Assembly (NCBI RefSeq): GCF_017357405.1
Contig: NZ_CP071598.1
Span: forward strand, 992,001-1,056,000
Source: Halomontanus rarus
Lineage (GTDB): Archaea; Halobacteriota; Halobacteria; Halobacteriales; Natrialbaceae
Direction of reading: 5' to 3'
DNA length: 64,000 nucleotides
The position numbers were made by a program, and so were the translations under genes. Positions 44,777 through 53,796 of this stretch are shown here, one piece after another. The first letter of the stretch is position 1, and each line of letters opens with the position of its first letter. The notes beneath the pieces are model-generated. The model saw nothing but the letters and a program-made list of their open reading frames with translations. It made no database searches and was not told the origin of the DNA.

Positions 44777-46798
44777 TCACGCTTCGTCGTCGATATCGAC
44801 ACTGACCCCGTGAGCCGGTCCGTCGACGACCGCCAGATCCCGGCCGGGAACCGTCGTATCGCCGAGAACGACGCTCCCGGAATCGGGATCGATCGACACG
44901 GCGTCGGCGCGGAAGTTAGTGATCCACGTGTGGCCGTCGCGCTCGGTGAGTCGGACTCGTTCGGGTAGCCGCTCGCCGACGGGTAGGCCCGCGCGCTCGA
45001 GCAGCGCCACGACGATCGCGTCCGCGAGACCGTCCTCGGGCCAGACGCCGACGTAGGTGAGGTGACCGTCGCCGGAGGCGTTACGGACGATCGCAGGTTC
45101 TCCGTCGGCGGCTCCCGATTCGTGATGGCCGACGACGGTTCCGCCGTCGGGCCGGAGCCACTCGGCCCACGTTCGGTAGTCGTACGTCTCGCCCTCGTAG
45201 CTCACCCGCGTCTCCAGCCCCGGAGAGAGACTCTCGTGTTGCTCGACGCGGGCCCCGAGGGCGTCCGCCAGCGGCCCCGGGGCGAGTTCGTCGCGGAGCC
45301 GGTGGTGCTCGTCTTTCGTCGCCGACCGAACCGTCAGTAGGAGTTCGCCGCCTCCCTCAGCGTACGCCGCGAGCCGGTCGGCGAGGTCGTCGGCGACCAG
45401 GTGCAACGACGGTGCCACGACGGCCGCGTACTCGTCGAAATCGGCACTCGTGGAGACGAGATCGACGGTGGTCCCGCGTCGTCGAAACGCCCGATAGTAG
45501 GTCCGAAGGTGGGCCCAGTAGTCGAAGTCGGGCGCGTGACGCTCGGAGTGGAGCGCCCACATGCTGTCGTAGTCGACGAGGATCGCGACGTCGCCGGACG
45601 GAGCGTCGAGATCGGGGAGCGAATCGAACTCCGCGGCGGCTTCGGCGGCCTCCTCGAGGCCGCGATCCGGCGAGCCGTCGTAGTTGTTCAGCGCGCCCCA
45701 GTACTGTTCCTGACCGAACTGACAGCGTCGCCAGCGGAAGTACGAGACGACGTCTGCACCGTGAGCGGCGGCCTGGTGGGTCCACAGCCGGATCATTCCG
45801 TCGTCGGGTTCCGCCGAGTAGGGGAACGCCCGAATGTCGCCGGCCTGGTTCTCCATGATCCAGAAGGGGCCGCCGCTCACGCCTCGGTACAGCGCGTGGT
45901 TCATCCCGGTCACGTCGGGATCGCCGGCGCGGTGGAGGTCGGCTCCGGCATCCTCGGGTGCGGGCGTATCCGGGGCCTGCTGGGTGTGGAGCGTCGGGTA
46001 CGAGTCCCAGGCGGCGAAGTCCAGGTCCTCGGTCACGTCGAACGCGTCCAGCGGTTCGAAATCGCCCATGAAGTTGTGCGTGACGAACCACTCGTCGTCC
46101 GCCTCCCGAAGGAGGTCTGCGTGGAGTCGGTTGTACTCGACGACGCTGTCGCTCGCGAACCGGTGGTAATCGAGCAATCGAGTGGGGTGGTGCTCGGCGG
46201 GCGTCGGTACCGGGACGTCCACCTCTGCGAAGCCGGTGTACTCCTGACTCCAGAAGGCGTTGCCCCACGCGTCGTTGAGCGCGTCGACGGAGTCGTACGT
46301 CTCGCGCAGCCACGTTCGAAACGCCGACGTGCAATCGTCACAGTAACACCGCACCGTGTCGTGACAGCCGAACTCGTTGTCGGTCTGCCAGCCGGCGACG
46401 GCCTCGTTTCCGGCGAATCGGTCGGCCAGTCGCTCGATGATACGGCGACTCTCCCGCCGGTACTCCGGCGAGTTGAAGCAGTAGTGGCGACGACTGCCGA
46501 ACTCCAGGGGCGTCCCGTCGGGTCGTTCCTGACGGATACCCGGGTACTGCGCTACGAGCCACTTCGGCGGCGTCGCCGTCGGCGTACACAGCACCGCTCG
46601 CATCTCGTGGTCACCGACGAGGTCGACCGCCTCCGCCAGCCACTCGAACTCGTATTCGCCAGGTTCCGGTTCCATGCGATTCCAGGCGAATTCGGACATA
46701 CGGACGTACTCGATACCCGCCTCGGCCATCCGCTCGATGTCGGCTTCCCATCGCTCACGCGGCCAGTGTTCGGGAAAGTAGCACACACCAGTTTGCAT
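44777..46798 (-). CDS. bgaH: Beta-galactosidase, glycoside hydrolase family 42
   Basis: 673 residues, close in length to the Haloferax BgaH enzyme. The N-terminus MQTGVCYFPEHWP is typical. The acid/base Glu is in WQTDNEFGCH near residue 142 and the nucleophile Glu in WIMENQAGD near 315. The four zinc-site cysteines known in Thermus GH42 are conserved: Cys106 in HYCFNSPEY and CYCDDC around 150-155. A beta-galactosidase trimerisation-like domain and a C-terminal beta domain follow. No signal peptide, so it hydrolyses imported galactosides in the cytoplasm. A TTTATTTG element is centred about 27 nt upstream of the start. Confidence 0.94.
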   Translation of the reverse strand: MQTGVCYFPEHWPRERWEADIERMAEAGIEYVRMSEFAWNRMEPEPGEYEFEWLAEAVDLVGDHEMRAVLCTPTATPPKWLVAQYPGIRQERPDGTPLEFGSRRHYCFNSPEYRRESRRIIERLADRFAGNEAVAGWQTDNEFGCHDTVRCYCDDCTSAFRTWLRETYDSVDALNDAWGNAFWSQEYTGFAEVDVPVPTPAEHHPTRLLDYHRFASDSVVEYNRLHADLLREADDEWFVTHNFMGDFEPLDAFDVTEDLDFAAWDSYPTLHTQQAPDTPAPEDAGADLHRAGDPDVTGMNHALYRGVSGGPFWIMENQAGDIRAFPYSAEPDDGMIRLWTHQAAAHGADVVSYFRWRRCQFGQEQYWGALNNYDGSPDRGLEEAAEAAAEFDSLPDLDAPSGDVAILVDYDSMWALHSERHAPDFDYWAHLRTYYRAFRRRGTTVDLVSTSADFDEYAAVVAPSLHLVADDLADRLAAYAEGGGELLLTVRSATKDEHHRLRDELAPGPLADALGARVEQHESLSPGLETRVSYEGETYDYRTWAEWLRPDGGTVVGHHESGAADGEPAIVRNASGDGHLTYVGVWPEDGLADAIVVALLERAGLPVGERLPERVRLTERDGHTWITNFRADAVSIDPDSGSVVLGDTTVPGRDLAVVDGPAHGVSVDIDDEA

Positions 46799-46821
46799 CG
46801 TCGTCAGTACTCGAGGGAGTA

Positions 46822-46830
46822 CAAATAAAC
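46822..46830 (-). promoter_or_regulatory. TATA element of the GH42 gene
   Basis: On the minus strand GTTTATTTG, centred about 27 nt before the ATG at 46798, consistent with a leaderless transcript. Confidence 0.55.
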
Positions 46831-46981
46831 GAGTTGGTCATCGAGGTGACTTTCGAGTGAGCTGGGTCGTGGAAGCCGGAACCAGTCGGCGAGTTCGAGA
46901 ACGGAGCGTCGACGACGCGACTGACGGTTCCGAGAGTTGGTTGGCAACAATAATCAAGAGGGCGGACTTACAAGGGGACCT

Positions 46982-48982
46982 ATGTCCGGGACGGACCCGT
47001 CGACGAGAGAGCGGGAAAAGAGTCCGGAGCGGTCGCTCGGCTCGCGACTCGCGCGCTCGCTGCTTCCCGGCATCGTCCGCCGGAACTACGCGCTAAAATT
47101 CGCCCTCGCACTCCTCGTCGTCGTCGTGCTGATCGCCGTGATCGGTATCGTAAGCTTCGTCCAGATTCAGGGGATCATCGAAACCGACGCGGAGAACACG
47201 CTTCGGTCGACCGCGGGGATCCAATCGGACGCCGTCAGTGAGTGGACCGCCGGCATGGAGAGTCAGACCCGCGGAATCGCAGCGTCGGACGTCTACGGGA
47301 CTCGAGACCGCGAGCGGATCCGGAACCACCTCCGGGACTCCCGGACCCTGGCCGGACCCAATATCGTCGGCGCTCACTACGTCGGAGCGGACCACGACGA
47401 GATCGTCGCGAGCACGAATTCCGACTACGAGGGACGGTCGGTCGGGACGACAGCTCCCGCGTGGCGTGACCCGATCGAGCGGGCGACCGACGAATCGGGC
47501 GGCGGAAGCGGCGTCGCGATGTCCGATCGCGCCTACGAGCACAACGGCCAGCTGCTGGTCACGTTCGCGCGACCCGTTCGTGTCGGCGACGGCGTGCTCG
47601 TCCTCGTCGCCGACGTCCGACAGGGCTTCGAGCGCCTTCATCGAACGGACACGATGGCGACGACGAGCGTGTTGAACACCGACGGTCACGAGGTGGCAGC
47701 CCCCCGACAGACCTGGCCGGTGGAACTGGCGGACACACCGGCGTTCGAGACCGCCCGCGAAGGCGAGATGGAAATCCACGAACGCGAGTCCGACGTCGTC
47801 GCGTTCGCCCCCGTCACCGGCACCGACTGGATCGTCGTCGCCGAGGCGCCGAAGGCCCAACTCTACGAGGCCAGCGAGACCGTCGGACGGAACGTGGGCG
47901 TGCTGGTCGTATCGTCGCTCGTCGCGCTCGCGCTCGTCGGACTCGTTCTGGGCCGCGGGACCGTCCTCCCGCTGATCCGTCTTCGCGAGCGAACCCAGGA
48001 ACTCGAGGCGGGAAACTTCGACGCCGATCTCCGAACCGATCGCGAGGACGAAATCGGACGCCTGTTCGTCTCGTTCGGGCAGATGCGAGACGCGCTGCAG
48101 GAACAGATCCGCGAGACCGAAGCGGCCCGAGAGCGCGCCGAGCGGTCCCGTCGCGAGGTCGCGCGCCAGAACGAACGCCTCGACCAGTTCGCGAGCACGG
48201 TGAGCCACGATCTGCGCAATCCGTTGAACGTCGCGGACGGCTACCGGGAGATGCTCGAAGCAGACCTCGCCGAAAACGAGGCGATCGATCGCGAGACCTA
48301 CCGGGAGTACGTGACGCGGATCGGCGAATCTCACGATCGAATGGGCGCGATCATCGACGACGTCCTGGCACTGGCCCGAGAGGGAGAGAGCATTGACGAC
48401 GCCGTCGAGGTCGACCTCGAGGAGCTCGCGACCGCCGCCTGGTCGAACGTCGATCACGGGGACGCGACGCTCTCGGTCGTCGGAACGCGTCGGTTCGAGG
48501 GCGACCGTAATCGGCTGCTCCGCGCGTTCGAGAACCTCTTTCGGAACGCGATCGAACACGGCGGGCCGGGGGTGACCGTCGAAGTCGGTCCCGCGGAGAG
48601 TGGCTTTTACGTCGCCGACGACGGGAGCGGGATTCCGCCGCACGTCGTCGACGACGTCTTCGAATACGGGCAGACGACCGCCCAAGAGGGGACGGGGTTC
48701 GGACTGGCGATCGTCGAGGCGATCGTGACGGCCCACGACTGGACGGTCGCGGTCGACGAGACGGCCACGGAGGGAGCGAGGTTCGTCGTTTCGGGTGTCG
48801 ATTCCGACGAGACCGTCAGCGAGGGAGCGACCCTCGAGTTCGGGGACTCGAGTGGCGACGACGGACGAGACGAACGAGACGAGCAAGACGTGCAAGACGA
48901 ACGAGACGAGCAAAACGAGCAAGACGTACGAGACGAACGAAACGTGCAAGACGATCGAGCGCAGTCGACGCACGATTCCTGA
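46982..48982 (+). CDS. Membrane sensor histidine kinase with Cache and HAMP domains
   Basis: 666 residues. TM1 (LALLVVVVLIAVIGIVSFVQ) and TM2 (NVGVLVVSSLVALALVGLVL, about 305-325) bracket an extracellular double-Cache-like sensor. HAMP follows (RERTQELEAGNFDADL), then HisKA with phospho-acceptor His409 in VSHDLRNPLN, and HATPase_c with NLFRNAIEHGG, DDGSGIP and GTGFGLAIVEAI. The C-terminal tail is a (Asp-Glu-Gln/Arg)n repeat. The ATG at 46982 is preferred over the upstream in-frame start at 46937. No response regulator lies next to it. The signal is probably an extracellular small molecule. Confidence 0.9.
   Translation: MSGTDPSTREREKSPERSLGSRLARSLLPGIVRRNYALKFALALLVVVVLIAVIGIVSFVQIQGIIETDAENTLRSTAGIQSDAVSEWTAGMESQTRGIAASDVYGTRDRERIRNHLRDSRTLAGPNIVGAHYVGADHDEIVASTNSDYEGRSVGTTAPAWRDPIERATDESGGGSGVAMSDRAYEHNGQLLVTFARPVRVGDGVLVLVADVRQGFERLHRTDTMATTSVLNTDGHEVAAPRQTWPVELADTPAFETAREGEMEIHERESDVVAFAPVTGTDWIVVAEAPKAQLYEASETVGRNVGVLVVSSLVALALVGLVLGRGTVLPLIRLRERTQELEAGNFDADLRTDREDEIGRLFVSFGQMRDALQEQIRETEAARERAERSRREVARQNERLDQFASTVSHDLRNPLNVADGYREMLEADLAENEAIDRETYREYVTRIGESHDRMGAIIDDVLALAREGESIDDAVEVDLEELATAAWSNVDHGDATLSVVGTRRFEGDRNRLLRAFENLFRNAIEHGGPGVTVEVGPAESGFYVADDGSGIPPHVVDDVFEYGQTTAQEGTGFGLAIVEAIVTAHDWTVAVDETATEGARFVVSGVDSDETVSEGATLEFGDSSGDDGRDERDEQDVQDERDEQNEQDVRDERNVQDDRAQSTHDS
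48861..48959 (+). repeat. Eleven tandem 9-bp repeats in the kinase C-terminus
   Basis: Eleven contiguous copies of ACGAACGAG/ACGAGCAAG/ACGTGCAAG-type 9-mers, in frame, encode (Asp/Asn)-(Glu/Val)-(Arg/Gln) triplets after the ATPase domain. Copy-number change would keep the frame and only lengthen or shorten the acidic tail. Confidence 0.85.
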
Positions 48983-49049
48983 CGGCGGTCACGTCGACGA
49001 GAGATTCCGGGCCGCCAACGTTATGGGCGATACCGAACGAGTATGTCCA

Positions 49050-50981
49050 ATGCACCGCCGTCGGTTTCTGGCAGCGCTCTCGACCGGTTCGCTGGCCAGC
49101 GTCGCCGGGTGTTCCGACCGGAGACTCGAATTCGGCGAGTCGAGTGCGGACGGACCACCCCGACCTCGAGTCGACGGACGGTGGCTGCTCGATCCGGACG
49201 GAAATCCGATCGTCCTCCGCGGAGTGAGTGCGGTCGACCCGGTATGGGGTGTCGAGCAGACCGAATCGCGAGGCAAGGACTACTGGGAAACGCTCGAGCT
49301 GGCGACCGACGCGTCCGCAGGGTGGCACGCCCGGGTGCTTCGGATTCCGATCGAGCCGCGGTCGATCCGGACGGTCGGACTCGACGTCGTCGTCGAAGAG
49401 TATCTGGACCGCGCAGTCGAGTTCGCGGCCGAGAAAGGGGTTTACGCGCTCGTCGATTACCACGCGATCGAGCGCTACGACACGCCGTCGATCGACCGGC
49501 GATTGCGCGCGTTCTGGAACCGGGTCGCACCCCGGTACGCCGACGAGTCACACGTCCTCTACGAACTGTTCAGCGCACCGAGCGAGCCCGCGTCCGGCGG
49601 GATCGAAGCCTGGCGGACCTGGCGCGATCACGCGTCCCCGTGGGTGTCGCGCATCCGCACTCACGCGCCAGACACGCCGGTCGTCGTCGGCTCCCCGGCG
49701 TGGTCGTCGATGACGGCCTACGCCGCCGAGGAACCGTTCGAGCACGACGAGGTGCTGTACTCCGCTCACATCTACCCATCGTGGGATCCCCGGTCGTGGG
49801 AGCCCGCGTTCGGCACGCCCGCGTTCGACGTGCCCGTATTCGTGACCGAGTGGGGCTACGCCAACGTCGAGACAGCACGTCGAGCGGACCACGTCGTCGG
49901 TACCACCGAGGAGTGGGGTGAACCGTTTCGCGAGTGGGTCGACGCTCACGAGAACGTCCACTGGTGCGCGACGACGTTCGACACCAGTCGACAGCCCGCC
50001 ATGTTCGACGACGACTGGGCTCCCCTGGACGGCAACGACTACATGGGAGCGCTGGTCAAAGACTGGCTCGCCGAGAGACGCGACGACCACCAACCTGGCG
50101 AGCCGACGGCCATCCCAACCGATGAGGGATCACCACCGGCGCCCCCGAGTTCGATCAATATCCTCCAGGTTAACGAGACCGGGGCCACGGCGTGGTGGTC
50201 GACGGTACGGGATTCGGACGGTGACGACGCACTCCAGTACCGCGTGACCGTCGACGGTCGCGACCCGGAGATCCTTCGGGGCGTCGAACAGTCGACAGAG
50301 TTACGGGACCTCGAGCCGGGCCGGAGCTACGAGGTTTCCGTCACGGCGGTCGACAAACGCGGCCTCGAGTCGGAGCCGACGGTCGCCACGTTCCGGACGC
50401 TCGAGCGGGGGGATCCGGAGGCGATGATCCCGCGGACGGACACGCCCCCGACGATCGACGGCAACGACGCCGAGTGGCCGGTCGGCGATACGCACCCGGT
50501 AAACCTGTTCCTCTGGGGAGACCGAGCGGCCGAAATCGCTGCCGGGTGGCGGGCAGCGTGGGACGAGAACGCGCTGTACGTGCTCGTCGACGTGATCGAC
50601 CGGGACTGGGGTGACGGGCGACCGAAAACGACCGTGGATCTCTACCTCGATCTGGACAACAGCGGCGAGAAGACCTACGACGGCGAGAACGACCTCCAGT
50701 TCCTGGTCGAACGGGGTACGGAGCGCGTCGACGGCGGTTCGCACTCGCTCCTGCCAAGCGAGGGAACCGTAGCCGGAACGGTCGAGACCGACGACGGGTG
50801 GCGGACGGAGTTGGCGATACCGTGGACGGAGTACGGTATCCAGCCTATCGTCGGCCACCGATTCGGAATGGACGTCCACGTTATCATCGGCGACCGTAGT
50901 GCCAAAATCGGCTGGTTCGACGAGTCCGACGAGGCCTGGGAGAATCCAGGAGCGCTAGCCACCGTCGAACTCGACGAGTGA
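49050..50981 (+). CDS. Secreted GH5-like lipoprotein with Fn3 and CBM9-like domains
   Basis: 643 residues. The N-terminus MHRRRFLAALSTG with lipobox SVAGCS indicates Tat export and lipid anchoring. A GH5-like TIM barrel (about 45-335) shows LRGVSAVDPVWG, RIPIEPRS, LVDYHAIERYD, AHIYPSWDPR and the nucleophile motif VTEWGYAN near 268. The position where GH5 enzymes have NEP reads ELFSAPSEP (near 175), so the usual acid/base Glu is absent. A fibronectin type III domain (about 360-455) and a CBM9-like carbohydrate-binding domain (about 460-640; DGNDAEWPVGD, YLDLDNSGEKTYDGEND) follow. The CGTTATGG tract about 28 nt upstream supports the start at 49050. It may bind rather than cut polysaccharide. 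Confidence 0.8.
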   Translation: MHRRRFLAALSTGSLASVAGCSDRRLEFGESSADGPPRPRVDGRWLLDPDGNPIVLRGVSAVDPVWGVEQTESRGKDYWETLELATDASAGWHARVLRIPIEPRSIRTVGLDVVVEEYLDRAVEFAAEKGVYALVDYHAIERYDTPSIDRRLRAFWNRVAPRYADESHVLYELFSAPSEPASGGIEAWRTWRDHASPWVSRIRTHAPDTPVVVGSPAWSSMTAYAAEEPFEHDEVLYSAHIYPSWDPRSWEPAFGTPAFDVPVFVTEWGYANVETARRADHVVGTTEEWGEPFREWVDAHENVHWCATTFDTSRQPAMFDDDWAPLDGNDYMGALVKDWLAERRDDHQPGEPTAIPTDEGSPPAPPSSINILQVNETGATAWWSTVRDSDGDDALQYRVTVDGRDPEILRGVEQSTELRDLEPGRSYEVSVTAVDKRGLESEPTVATFRTLERGDPEAMIPRTDTPPTIDGNDAEWPVGDTHPVNLFLWGDRAAEIAAGWRAAWDENALYVLVDVIDRDWGDGRPKTTVDLYLDLDNSGEKTYDGENDLQFLVERGTERVDGGSHSLLPSEGTVAGTVETDDGWRTELAIPWTEYGIQPIVGHRFGMDVHVIIGDRSAKIGWFDESDEAWENPGALATVELDE

Positions 50982-51369
50982 GACGGTCTCCCGTGAATCA
51001 GTTCCAGCGTAACCGCGACCGACCTGCGGTTGCACCAGAAAATCGGGACAGCAAACCGCCTGAGCTGATGCCCGGCTTTCGAGTCTCGAGCGTGTTCTCG
51101 AACCGAGTCGAGTCGGCGTGGACTCCCCCGCCATCGCACTTCTCGAGCGTACATCTTTACAGGGGTGGAGTGCGTCGATGTCACCAGATGAACGACGGCT
51201 GTCTCGTCGCCGGTCACGGTCGTTCGCGTCCGTGTCCGTGCTTGTGTTCGTGTCCGAACCCACGATATCCAGACACCTCACGAAGGGGGACGAGCAACGC
51301 CGGAACGGTCGTCGGTCAGCCCGCGAACGAGACGCGATCGCGACCGACCGCAATCGGAGTGATCGACCC

Positions 51370-52590
51370 GTGACGACCGTCGAAGACACGATCGACACCT
51401 ACCTCGAGCGCAAAGCCGTCGGCGATCCCGACGGACCGGGTGCAGGTACCTACGCCTCGAACGCCGAGTCCATCCTCCGGCGGTGGGGCGAGTGGCTCGC
51501 CCACGAACACGACGTGACTTCGATCTTCGACCTCGAGACCGAGCACATGCGATCGTACGCTGTCGAACTCGACGAGCGGACCGAGGCGGGGACGTACACG
51601 GCGTCGACCGCGGGAACCTACTACGCGGTCGTCCGGGCGTTTCTCTCCTGGTGCGTCCACGGCGGCATCCTCGAGACGAATCCCGCCGCGGTCGACAGTG
51701 CGACCGAGGCCCTGCCGACCGACGACGACGCTCGCTCGCGAGGCCAGTTCTGGACCAGCGACCAGCGACGCGCCCTCGAGTCCGCCGTCCGAGAGCGGGC
51801 GCTCGAGGCGACCGACGCGGCCCGAAGCGAGCGGATCGGGCGACTGCGCGACTACGCGATGGTGGCCGTCCTCGCACACAGCGGCGCCCGCGGCGCCGAA
51901 CTCTTTCGGGTTCCAGAAGACGACCGGCGGACCGGGGCGACGTGGGCCGACGTCGACTTCTACACCGGCTCGATTCGCGTACTGGGGAAATCACAGCGAC
52001 TCGAGGATGCCCCCCTGCCGGCGGCGGCGCGGACGCCGCTTCGTCGGTACCGCGTCGTGCTCGACCCGCCGTCGAACGAGTGGCCACTGTTTCCGACGCG
52101 TCACGCCCCGTCGATCGCCCGACGGGTCCGATCGGTGTTGGCGGATCGAGATCACGGAGCGGACGAAGTCGACGCGATCCTCGAAGGAAAGACCGCCACG
52201 GAGGTCGCTCGCGAGCGTTCGATCGCCCCGCCGGCGATCACTACCGAAGGTGCGCGGTCGATCCTCCGACGACTCTGCGAGACCGCGGACGTCGACGTCG
52301 ACGGCGACTACCTCAAGCCCCACGGTGCACGTCGGGGGCTCGAGGAGGAACTGTACCGTCGGGATCCGACGACCGCCCAGACCGCGCTGCGTGAGACGTT
52401 CCTCGAGCAGTCGATCGCGGTGGTTGAAGAGGGTCAGGGCTACGGCTACGGACAGGGGCAGGGGCAGGAGCAGGGCCAGAAACAAGGTCAGAGCCGGGAC
52501 CGCGGTCGGAGTCGCGGACAGGAACGAGGACCGCCGGAACTCGAGTTCAGAACCGAAAGCCGAGCCGACGAGCACGACGACGACGAGTGA
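51370..52590 (+). CDS. Tyrosine recombinase-like protein lacking the catalytic C-terminus
   Basis: About 406 residues from the GTG at 51370 (VTTVEDTIDTYLERKAV). It parallels the recombinase at 33828-34955: SAM-like domain with STAGTYYAVVRAFLSW, Arg in HSGARGAELF, Lys in LGKSQRLED, HxxR in KPHGARRGLE. Where the paralogue has RHQS and HESY, this one reads TALRETFLEQSIAVVEEG, so the second His and the nucleophile Tyr are missing. A Gly/Gln/Arg-rich tail (GYGYGQGQGQEQGQ...) and an acidic end follow. The frame is open to ATG 51178 and beyond, but that extension is Arg-rich; an ATCTTTA tract at 51152-51158 would suit a start at 51178, so the start is uncertain. The 388 nt before 51370 hold no other gene. 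Confidence 0.8.
   Translation: MTTVEDTIDTYLERKAVGDPDGPGAGTYASNAESILRRWGEWLAHEHDVTSIFDLETEHMRSYAVELDERTEAGTYTASTAGTYYAVVRAFLSWCVHGGILETNPAAVDSATEALPTDDDARSRGQFWTSDQRRALESAVRERALEATDAARSERIGRLRDYAMVAVLAHSGARGAELFRVPEDDRRTGATWADVDFYTGSIRVLGKSQRLEDAPLPAAARTPLRRYRVVLDPPSNEWPLFPTRHAPSIARRVRSVLADRDHGADEVDAILEGKTATEVARERSIAPPAITTEGARSILRRLCETADVDVDGDYLKPHGARRGLEEELYRRDPTTAQTALRETFLEQSIAVVEEGQGYGYGQGQGQEQGQKQGQSRDRGRSRGQERGPPELEFRTESRADEHDDDE
52434..52486 (+). repeat. In-frame CAGGGC-like hexamer repeat encoding a Gly/Gln tail
   Basis: Repeated CAGGG(C/G)-type hexamers encode alternating Gly and Gln where the recombinase paralogue has its catalytic tyrosine region. Similar short-period tracts recur at 51223-51262 and in the noncoding stretch 52613-52675 after the gene. 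Confidence 0.6.
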
Positions 52591-52716
52591 GTCGCTGGGC
52601 GGTTCCCGATCTCGACCTCGACTTCAATTTTGATTTCACAACTTCGACTTCGGTTTCCGACGGGGCCGCCAACGGTTATTCTCAGTTGTTAGATGCGAGC
52701 GCGGTCACGGTCACGG

Positions 52717-53796
52717 TCACTGGGAGACCTGCGCCGGCCGCGGAACGGACCGGCGGACGCCGTCGGCCTGCGCCGCGAGCAGTTCCGTGACGAACCCGGT
52801 GACTTCGATTTTCTCCTCGAGCAGCCGGTCGCGCCGCTGTCTCCAGACGCGAGTGATATCCTCGTCGGCGACGAGTTCCTCGACGTACGCGAGGGCCGTC
52901 TCCTCGTCGGCGGTCGACCGGAGGAGGTCGTACTCGGTCTCGAGTTCGACGAAGTTGCTCATGTCCCGTTCTCTGGCGGCGAACGACTGGATTCGGACGG
53001 CGGGCGTGCCGAGAACCGCAGCCTCGGTCGCCATCGTCGCCGAGTCGCCGGCGTAGAGGTCCGCGTGATAGAGCAGGTCGTGGACGAGGTGGGGCGGAAC
53101 CGGCAGCCGGTGGCGCTCGAGCGCCGGCGGCAGTTCGTCGGTACTCGTGATGTAGACCCGTCCGTGCTCGGCGAGGATCTCGACGAGGCGCTCTTTGCCC
53201 CGCTGGGAGAGGCCGCGTTCGCCGACGTCGTGGAGCGCGTCCCACTTCTTGAACCGCAACAGGAAGTATCGTTCGTCGGGGTCGATCCCGTACTCGCGCA
53301 GGCGATCCGGGGAGGGGTCGAACCGGTCGGGGTGGAGGTACGCGAGTTCGTGATACCCGTTGTATCGGAGGTGTTTGGCGCCGTAGTCCTCTTCGAACCG
53401 TTTCGGCGTGCAGACGACGTGAGCCAGCGGCGTCGTGATCCGGTGGGAGGTGATCCCCTCGTTGTCGATGAAGACGACGCTTCGGGCCCCCACCAGTCGA
53501 GCGACGTGGGAGACGGCGACGCCGCCGATCGCGGTCATCACGTCCGGTTCGATCTCCATCGCTCGACGGAGCAAGCGCAGTTCGTAGGTCGCCTGCACCT
53601 TCGCGAGCCCGAACAGGGAGTCTTGCGGGCCGGCCAGGACCTCGTGTGGAATGTCGTAGCGCTCGAGCAACGGCACCGCGAGGTCGTTCTCGCGGGCGAA
53701 GACGTGGACCTCGTCGCCGTTGTCCTCGAGCTGGTCGATAACGTGTCTGTAGAAGTGGACGTGTGCGGGATGTTGAATCGTGATGATCACCTTCAT
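52717..53796 (-). CDS. DUF354 family protein (glycosyltransferase-like fold)
   Basis: 359 residues. The N-terminus MKVIITIQHPAHVHFYRHVI is diagnostic of the DUF354 family, whose fold resembles UDP-GlcNAc 2-epimerases and GT-B enzymes. Other markers are AIGGVAVSHVARLVGARSVV, DNEGITSHRITTPLA, CTPKRFEEDYG and DLYAGDSATMATEAAVLGTP. The ATG at 53796 overlaps the upstream GT2 gene by 4 nt, so both are made together, probably for assembly of a cell-surface glycan or exopolysaccharide. The frame continues open upstream in a non-acidic sequence that is antisense-like to the GT2 gene. Confidence 0.88.
   Translation of the reverse strand: MKVIITIQHPAHVHFYRHVIDQLEDNGDEVHVFARENDLAVPLLERYDIPHEVLAGPQDSLFGLAKVQATYELRLLRRAMEIEPDVMTAIGGVAVSHVARLVGARSVVFIDNEGITSHRITTPLAHVVCTPKRFEEDYGAKHLRYNGYHELAYLHPDRFDPSPDRLREYGIDPDERYFLLRFKKWDALHDVGERGLSQRGKERLVEILAEHGRVYITSTDELPPALERHRLPVPPHLVHDLLYHADLYAGDSATMATEAAVLGTPAVRIQSFAARERDMSNFVELETEYDLLRSTADEETALAYVEELVADEDITRVWRQRRDRLLEEKIEVTGFVTELLAAQADGVRRSVPRPAQVSQ

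Noticed and set aside
51178..51369. N-terminal extension of the recombinase-like protein from the ATG at 51178
   Set aside because: The translation is Arg/Ser-rich and unlike haloarchaeal proteins or the paralogue. Kept only as an alternative start because a weak TATA-like tract precedes it.
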